Of a stretch of 64,000 nt of DNA, positions 56,972 through 64,000 are shown in pieces. The stretch spans positions 124,001 through 188,000 of the forward strand of contig JAHLKC010000055.1 in assembly GCA_025449115.1 (NCBI GenBank), written 5' to 3'. The stretch is from Chytridium lagenaria (lineage: Eukaryota; Chytridiomycota; Chytridiomycetes; Chytridiales; Chytridiaceae). The notes under the pieces were generated by a model. The model ran no database searches. It had not been told where the DNA came from and worked only from the letters and a program-made list of their open reading frames with translations. The position numbers and the translations under genes are program-made. Position 1 is the stretch's first letter; every line of letters begins with the position of its first letter.

Positions 56972-57549
56972 GACGGTTTGTATTGCAAGTCGAATTTCTT
57001 GATCGCAAAAAAATCACGGCAAGATAGGAAGAGCAGGGATCCCCCGTCTATTCCAATTCCATACGATGGAGTATTCTCTTTCAATGCCAACCGGTCGACG
57101 GTGCATTAACTTATTCATAGGTCATTAAGCCCGCTTGCTACGCCAATCACCAGCGAAAAAAGAAAAGGAGACTTCAAAGCAAATAAAATAAAAACTGATG
57201 TGTTTATCGCCTTCTTACATATTTTTTCCTCAATGGCCCACCATTTACTATGCGCGACTGGGGAGTTCAGACTTTTACCACAACTCACGACCATGATCCC
57301 GCTGTCCTCAGCTCATCCTCATCCTCCTCCTGATCCTTTGGACTTGCCTTCTTTTTGCCGATGTTATGGCAGAGCAATATTGTCAAGCGCTCCTTTAGCG
57401 CAAGACGAAACTCCTTTTGAAACAGAGAAAGAGTCATACGAGACAACAGGAAAGTTAGCCTAATGGCCTCTGAAGTGGTGCCTGGAGCGGTCTTTGAGCG
57501 GCACCTCTATTTCTCCCCTATTGTCCAGACAATCGGATTGACAACCAAC
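56972..57549. other. intergenic between divergent F-box and GCP4 genes
   Basis: No independent gene. An in-frame ATG at 57,463 would extend GCP4 by 29 residues, but these are not conserved-looking. Confidence 0.35.
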
Positions 57550-60486
57550 ATGCTTCATGAGCTTCTCGCTATGCTAGCGGGGTTCGCTGACCTCGAGAGC
57601 GATAGCGGCGACATCTTCATACCAGATCCTCCACCACCTTCATCCGCAACCACCCTCATCATCCGTCCCGACTTTCCCTACCTACATTCGTCAGAACGAG
57701 CCTCAATTAACCGCATATCTCATATTGCATTCCTCTTTACACGCATCAGCTCATTGATGACAACCATTACACCAGAGTTTGCTGAAGCCGCTTCAAAGGA
57801 TTCTGTGTCTATTTACTATATGGCGTTTGTGGGTGCTGTGGATAGTTATTTGGAAGATTATAAAGCGAGGATTGTGTTGGCGGAACGGAAAGCGTTGACA
57901 CCGAATGACCCTGATACTAGCGGAGGACGTATTCCGCTTTCCTATCTAATGCAGTCTTTTGGAAAGGTTTGATTTTTCTCTTTCACCGTCAACTAAACAG
58001 GTTTATAGTATGAACGCATTCTTCCACACCTCCTTTCCCTCTTTGACAGCATCTCCTCCGATCCCTCAAAACATCATGGCCTCCGTCTCCTCTCCGAAAT
58101 CTACACTCGACTCGTCCATTCCGGGTCGTCCGAAGTCCGCGAAATGTGGACGTTTTTGCTTGGTCGATTGAATCAGGTCATGGCGAAGCAGATTGGAACT
58201 TGGTGTAGTTTTGGGATACTTGCTGACCCTGGGAAAGAGTTTTTCGTGGCGGGACCACCGGAATTGGATCCTTGGCTGGCGGTGGATGATTTCGGGCCGG
58301 GGGATGTAGGGAAAGGAGAAAAGAGTGTTGAGGGTGGAAAAGATGGGTTGGATGAATCTATGAAATGGTGAGTGTTGCCTCTTTAAGGTGATTGTGGGTG
58401 ATGTTGATGATTGGTTTTAGGAGTTGGGAGTTCACTTTGGATAAAAGCTTGATTCCTTGTTTTATGACTGAGGAAACCGTAAAGGATATTCTTTTTATTG
58501 GCCAGACTATGCATTCTATTTCCAAATCTGAAAAGTTTAGCTGTAAGTATTGTGTTGTGTTGTTCTGTTTTCTCCTTGTTATTGCTAACGTTTCTTTTTA
58601 TTGTGATTTTAACCTAGTCGATATAACCGACAAGATGTCGCGGCGTAACCTTCTCCTCATGGAACCTTTGACAGACATCACTCAATTCAATACTCTCGCG
58701 TTAGAGATGGTTTTCAAAAAGATTCGGAAGTCCGTTGCGCAGTCTCTGTGGAATATTGTTGTTGTGGGTGAGAAACTGGAATTATACCTCGAGGTTAGCG
58801 CAAAGTGTTTCTTGTATTTTGCTTATAATTTAGGCTTGCAGGAATTACTTTCTTCTGGGTCGCGGCGATTTTTTCTTAAGGCTGATTGAGGAGACGGAAA
58901 CGTTGAGAACAGAGCGGTTAGCTAGATTGACAAAGTTGACAGAGTTTGGTGAGTACATCGAGCATAAGTTTTTTGGCTTGGATCCTGACTTTCTCCATGT
59001 TCTATAGACGTCAACCTGATATCACGAGAATCTGCTGAAAGAACTAGTGCTGCAAGTGATGCCATATTTGAGCAGTTCCACTTTAGTAAAATAGGTAACA
59101 ATCAAGTTGTGTCAGAGGTTGCATTGCTTACGTATCAATAGCTGTGGATCCATCCGATCTTTACTCTTTTACCATGGTTTTGGGCGGTCTACCTGTCAGG
59201 TTAGAGCTTCAAGCTAAATGGCCCATCACGATGGTCTTAAACGATGATAACCTAAAAACGTGAGTAATCTATGCTAACGTTTTAACGGCATTTATACTGA
59301 CTTTGATAGATACAACCGTCTTTTCTCTTTTCTTATCAACCTTAAGAGCTGTCAGTTGAAGCTTCAGCGTATTTGGACTCTTACAAGCACTTCGGCGCGG
59401 TCGACTACTGCGACCAGGGCTACTGATGCGCAGGGGACGTCGCAGAGACCACGACAGAGACAAAATCGAACGGCAGCAGGTGGTGGACACGGACAGATAT
59501 TGCCGAGGGATGTGTGGAGATGTCGACTTGATATGTTATTTTTCGTTGATTGTCTTTGGTCTTATGTGCAGGTGAGCCAGGATCTTTACGTTTGCTATTT
59601 CATTTTAAATATTGATAGAAGCTCTGTTATTAATTTATATCTAATAGCTTGACGTCATTGCCGCGCAATATCACCGCATGTTAGAACGTGCATCCCTCGG
59701 TTCTCATCAACCCAGCAAGAACGACTCGGCAGTGAATAACCCATCAGTCGAAGAGCATTCTCAGCCGCAATCTGCCGAAACCAGTAACATGGACGATGAC
59801 GCCGATTTTGACGTACACACCCGCGACTTTGAGCAGGTCATCACCGCCCACACTGACATGCTCGATGCATGCCTTAAAGGCTGTTTCCTTGAAGCCCCTG
59901 ACGCCGCGTCGGATTCCGCAAAGACAGAACCTGAAAAGACGGTTGACGTTGTTGGAGGACTTGTTGGGGATGGGTTGTCTGCACCTCCGCAACAACGCGT
60001 CAAGGGGCTGAGGGTTGTAGAGAAAACGTTGAGGGATATTTTGAATGGGTGTGGGAAGTTTTGTGGCAGTGTTGAGAGGATGGTTGCGGTGATGCAGAGG
60101 GAGGAGAATGGGGAGGGGTTGGCGAAACGGGTGATGGTGTTTGACGGGAGTAAAGCGGTGGGTGGGAAGCTTGAAGGAGTGAATGAGATTTTGAAAGAAA
60201 TAAGGAAACAGATAAGGTATTTTATGATGATTCTATCAAAGTTTTTTAACTTGATTTTTTTGTAAAGGAATTCACGAATAATGTGGCCTTTCTTTTCCGG
60301 AGTTTAAAGTCGATCAGAGAAGCGCCTCGGCGAAGTTTGCCTCCAATTTTGATTGAACATCTGGACGCGCTGTTGTTAAGGCTAGACCATAATGCGTTTT
60401 ATTCAAAGAATGCTGGTATTGTTTCGACAGGCGCTGTGCATGTTGACGCCAGGTTGATGCGTGCAGCGGAAACAGCTGCGCGATGA
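57550..60486 (+). CDS. gamma-tubulin complex component, GCP4-like
   Basis: A GRIP-domain protein of the gamma-tubulin ring complex, which nucleates microtubules at the spindle pole body or basal body. I chose the ATG at 57,550 because MLHELLAMLAGF matches the family start (MIHELLLAL-GF in GCP4). Then SERASINRISHIAFLFTRIS, MAFVGAVDSYLEDYKARI, MWTFLLGRLNQVMAKQIGTW, CSFGILADPGKEFFV, DKSLIPCFMTEETVKDILFI, GQTMHSISKSEKF, YFLLGRGDFFLRLIEE, TMVLGGLPVRLELQAKWPIT and YNRLFSFLINLKSCQLKLQR follow, with C-terminal helices ending AETAAR. Roughly eight introns. An acidic insert (DDDADFDVHTRDFEQVI) lies in the GRIP2 half. GCP4 is kept by organisms with full gamma-TuRCs, and here fits a flagellate. A frame change lies near 58,030-58,130. 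Confidence 0.82.
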
Positions 60487-60861
60487 GGGAGATTTCATAC
60501 AATAATGCACTGCTATCTAAAAGAAGAAATTCAAAATAGCGGCTCTTTTCATATCGTAACTCGTCCTTTTTTACTTGTTATGCAACAGAGAATTTGGGGT
60601 GTGGCTGTATTTTCATCGGAAGCGGGTAGCTAGGGATAAAACAAATAGGAGCACCTGAAAAAGAAGACACAAAAGATATTACGAAAAGAGATGCATTTCG
60701 GAGATAAAAAATAGATGTGCCTAGACAAAAATACATGGGAGTGAAGTTGGGGAAAGAGTAACGAGCATCATGCAAAAAAGCATACTTGCTCATCAGCTCA
60801 GAACCTCCGAGGTCAGATGATGATAGCGGGGGTAAATTAGATTGGGAAGGTACGAGATTCT
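60487..60861. other. convergent 3' region of GCP4 and RAB5
   Basis: No gene recognised. Confidence 0.35.
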
Positions 60862-61935
60862 TTAACAAGCGCAGGTTCCGGATTGCTGAGCGTTGGGGCG
60901 TTGGGGTCCTGGTTAAGGTCAACGCGACCACTTCCGCCTGCACCACTGGAGGCGGCACCTGTCCCAGCGCCAGCACGGGATCGCGAGGCAGAAGGTGCTC
61001 CAACGGGATCTTCTTTGCTGTTTATTTATGAGATGATTTAGTGACGAGACCAAATTGAAGGACCTGAAACAAAAAATTAACACGAACCAATCTCGGTGAA
61101 GACTTCCATGACGTATTCTCCAGACTTTGCAGAGGCCTCAGCAAAGAGAAGGCCTTCCTCGGTTGCGTAGGCCTGGGCCTCGTCAGTGGGAATCGCCCTG
61201 TTTGCGGCAAGGTCAAGCTTGTTTCCGACAAGGGCAATGATGATGTTGGGGTTTGCCTGGCGTTGTAGTTCTTTACCCATGACTTTGCCTTGTCCAGCGA
61301 CGCCTACAGCAGCAATGAAAACGAATTGAAAATGCAAGAGGAGCGTCAGTTTGCTGTAGGTGATAATGTGATTCTTGTAGATTGCAGAAGGGGTTTAAGG
61401 TTGGGTATCCCGTTGAAATAGTAGCTTTGTAAGCTTTTCTTGCATCATAAAACCGAATCACAGCTCCATCCAAGACTGTAGGAGAGTAGGCAGTGCAATA
61501 ACAACCTCAACAGATGACAGATCAAGAAAGGTTAAATACTCAACTGCTTTGGTATATCATAAGCAACAATGGCCGCCTGTGCATTCCTATAGTACATGGG
61601 CGCCAACGAATGGAACCTCTCCTGACCAGCAGTATCCCAGATCTCAAACTTGATAACCTTGTCCTCCAATCTGCACTTTTGTGTAAGGAACGCGGCTCCA
61701 ATAGTGGGTTCCTTGTTCTCTTGAAACTCATTGTTGACAAAGCGGAGAACCAGCGACGACTTTCCAACAGCGGCCTCACCCAGCAACACTAACTTGACTT
61801 GTATGGGCTTGGAGGAGGATGCTGGGCTCCTCCTGCGGCGGAGGCGGTTGCGGAGGCGACAGCAGCGGGAGTGGCTGAGCTTCCAAGGGAAGATGCAGCT
61901 TCGGCGGAAGCACGGGCGCTAGCTCTGGTGGCCAT
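60862..61935 (-). CDS. Rab5/Vps21-type endosomal GTPase
   Basis: An early-endosome fusion GTPase. The N-terminus [20 protein letters not shown] is a long Ala/Ser-rich extension. Then [20 protein letters not shown] (P-loop), [14 protein letters not shown] (switch I, Rab5-type), [34 protein letters not shown] and [20 protein letters not shown]. Three one-base losses are evident: near 61,797 ([10 protein letters not shown] expected), near 61,275 ([15 protein letters not shown]) and near 60,895. Correcting the last gives [10 protein letters not shown] and a TAA at 60,862, restoring the C-x-C double-prenylation motif; uncorrected, the frame runs on without cysteines. I could not resolve the exon junction after AIVAYDI. 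Confidence 0.9.
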
Positions 61936-62902
61936 GATTGAGGATGTTCTTATTGATTAGAAGTAGATCGATAAAAGAGCAAGGAATGATGGGTGCAGAG
62001 GAATGTGTGGAGACAGGGATGGTCGGTGGTTGAGGATGTTTTGCGGAGATGAAGGCCTTTGCGTAAGAGGTGCCGATGCGACGCAAGTTTTTATGTTGCG
62101 CAAAGAAACTGGAAAATTACGTATCGTTCAAGGGCCCAAATTTAGAAGAGGCGTCCTGTGGTCGAACAAGGGACGGATGAGGGGCGAACGACGAAATGAT
62201 TCACTCATCACTCGTAAGCGTGCAGAGGGCTCATAGAGTTATCATGGCAAAGGAGGCAGACAGCATCTGTGCGTTGTGTGTTTGTGTTTTGTTTGTGCTT
62301 TGGATATTGCATGTGCAATCTGCGCGAGACGAGACATACAGAGTTTGGGAAGGTCAAAAGTGGATACGTCCTTGGTGATGGAAATGAGGATGGGCATGGG
62401 CGGAGTGGCTTTGGCAGATGCACATTTCTGTGATGTGGTGGATTATTTAATGGGACTTACGAAAGGTAACAGAGGAAAATAAAGCCACGATCGTGGTCCT
62501 AGTATTGGCACCCGATATCTGTGTTTACTTGAGCCGTTGGAATAAAGTATTCGGTCTGGGAGCCGATGCCCTTGTTTCGCCTCTAGAAACCGCATTTGTC
62601 GATCACAAAGAAGGTGATCTGGATTCGCTGATGGACAATGACTGACATCGGAAACTCAATCACCCATTGTGGCGCCGGGAAACTGGCAATGGTAGGCGTG
62701 ATTTTCGTCGTTGAGCTCTGGGGCTTTGGGACAATCGCTCTACTGCGCTGGTGGAAAGAATTGCATGTTGCGTTGTCCACTTGGGAGACCCTCACTTAAT
62801 CATCAGTGAAAGGCTATTAGAACAGAAAGCGCGTCGCTGAGACGCAGAAATCTTTGATCAAAGCATTTCGTCAAGGTCGCTAGGTGCTGGTCTATTGGAA
62901 TA
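61936..62902. promoter_or_regulatory. divergent promoter region, RAB5 and PDE
   Basis: About 970 bases between divergent genes. A minus-strand frame at 62,583-62,795 (KITPTIASFPAPQWVIEFPM) is protein-like in composition but has no family or splice support. No other gene recognised. Confidence 0.35.
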
Positions 62903-64000
62903 ATGTCAAAAGGTGGCCAGTCACCAGGAGGCCTTGTGAAGATTTATGTATCCGTGAACGGGGATAGGGCAGAAGTCATTGAGTTCTCAAGGAATTGCAC
63001 GCACGAAGAAGTCGTAAACGTTTTACGGGCGGCAGCAGACTTTCCGCCTTTATTTGATGGGTCTAATGGGAAGGCGTCGGGGTTACCTGAGCCGTTGAAG
63101 GTGATCATGATACTGAAGAACGCGCAAGGAGATATTGTCCCTATTGGTCCCGACATTCCTCCCAATTCTTCAGAACCTGCCGACCGCTACAAGTTGAACG
63201 CAATTGATGGTGAGGACTTTGATTCTATGGAATATTGATTCATCTGGACCTTCTTCAGGAAATCTGGCATCATCGGATTTTGAGCAGAGCTTACAAGAAG
63301 TTATTGAGGCGACGGCTGGCGTCAATTTGGACGAAGTGATGGATTTGAAAAAGAACCTTGACCTGCTGAGGAAAAAGCTAGATGTAAGACTTGGTCAAAT
63401 CTTGAATCAGTATCCTAACTATTTCTGTTATCAACGCCTCGATCTTGACTAGGACTATGAGAAGCTTCAAATTCTTCCAGGTGCAGTAGCACCGAGAATC
63501 TTCAAGCGCCCGGCAAAAGGAAGCTCACGTTTTGCGACGCGCTCAAAGTATGTGCTAACCGACGAGACAAAGAACGAATTAAAGCATCCTTCTTTTGATA
63601 TGTGGGACTGGGATGAAAATGAGATGATTGGATTGATGGAACATATGTTTACAGACTTGGGGCTTATCGACGACTTCAACATCGACCGTCCGACGCTACG
63701 AAGATTTATCGGTGCCATTCGCGAGTCATATAACCATAATGTAGGACTGCATCCGAAGTCGCTCGGACGGATTTTCTTTTTATGGTGGTCTTCTACGTTT
63801 GAATTAAATCAATAAGAATAACGCCCTTTTTCCCTTTAGCCTTTCCACAACTTCCGGCATTGCTTCAGTGTCACTCAAATGGTGAACAATCAATGTTAGA
63901 CGATACACTGACCTATGTTATAGGCTTACGCGATTATCCAGACAACGGGAACTGTGCACAAATTAAAGCCTATTGACAGACTTATTATCATGCTTTCCAC
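62903..64000 (+). CDS. PDE9-like cyclic nucleotide phosphodiesterase, 3' end beyond window
   Basis: The start MSKGGQSPGGLVKIYVSVNG is followed by the PDE9-type N-terminal module (VIEFSRNCTHEEVVNVL, IVPIGPDIPPNSSEPADRYK) and a short coiled coil (EVMDLKKNLDLLRKKLD). The catalytic domain opens with SKYVLTDETKNELKHPSFDM, WDWDENEMIGLMEHMFTDLG, FNIDRPTLRRFIGAIRESYN. After an intron comes PFHNFRHCFSVTQM, with the first metal-binding and proton-donor histidines, and after another AYAIIQTTGTVHKLKPIDRL. The window ends before the HD motif. The combined N-terminal and catalytic similarity is to PDE9, which in animals is cGMP-specific; specificity here is inferred. The exons near 63,212-63,262 are the least certain. 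Confidence 0.88.

Noticed and set aside
57463..57549. Upstream in-frame ATG for the GCP4-like gene
   Set aside because: The family start is the MLHELL motif at 57,550; the extra 29 residues show no similarity.

Overview
This is eukaryotic, intron-rich nuclear DNA. GT-AG introns are mostly 40-320 bases, and the conserved genes point to a fungus. Two genes suggest a zoosporic, chytrid-like lineage with a flagellum: a homologue of the axonemal protein ZMYND12, and a PDE9-type cyclic-nucleotide phosphodiesterase. A FUN14 protein, myo-inositol oxygenase, Rho1, Rab5 and a gamma-tubulin complex protein fit the same picture. The species cannot be named from the sequence.

Layout. 0-6 kb is accessory: a small unknown gene, a tandem pair of 148-residue Cys-rich surface-type proteins, a possible lectin remnant and a decayed F-box/ankyrin gene. 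6-18.9 kb is core: the U5 snRNP GTPase Snu114, guanine deaminase, a zinc-finger regulator, ZMYND12 and ATP synthase subunit b. 19-29.1 kb holds KRI1, an acetyl-CoA transporter and a FUN14 protein, framed by two inverted copies of a repeat of about 1 kb. 29.2-36.2 kb is repeat-rich, with a satellite of about 170 bp, a 276-bp tandem repeat and a gene for a Met-rich repeat protein. 36.7-44.4 kb carries RPS26, myo-inositol oxygenase, a multipass membrane protein, a heat-regulated Hsp20 and a secreted M14 carboxypeptidase. 45-48.3 kb is a tandem triplication of an unknown gene. 48.7-53.6 kb reads as one very long minus-strand gene for a DNMT3-like DNA cytosine methyltransferase with zinc/PHD modules before the catalytic domain and PWWP and GATA-type modules after it. 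54.5-64 kb carries RHO1, an F-box/PP2-like gene, GCP4, RAB5 and the 5' part of a PDE9-like gene.

The methyltransferase is the most striking find. Its catalytic motifs are of DNMT3 type, a class not normally listed among fungal DNA methyltransferases, and its domain order is rearranged compared with animal DNMT3. The two inverted repeat copies in this window differ partly by CpG-to-TpG/CpA changes, as expected if CpGs are methylated, although the sample is tiny.

A caution for every gene here: many otherwise well-conserved genes contain isolated one-base frame breaks, mostly a missing base in a short homopolymer. This looks like uncorrected long-read sequence error rather than gene death. Coordinates for interrupted genes are gene spans, and exon edges are given where they could be placed.
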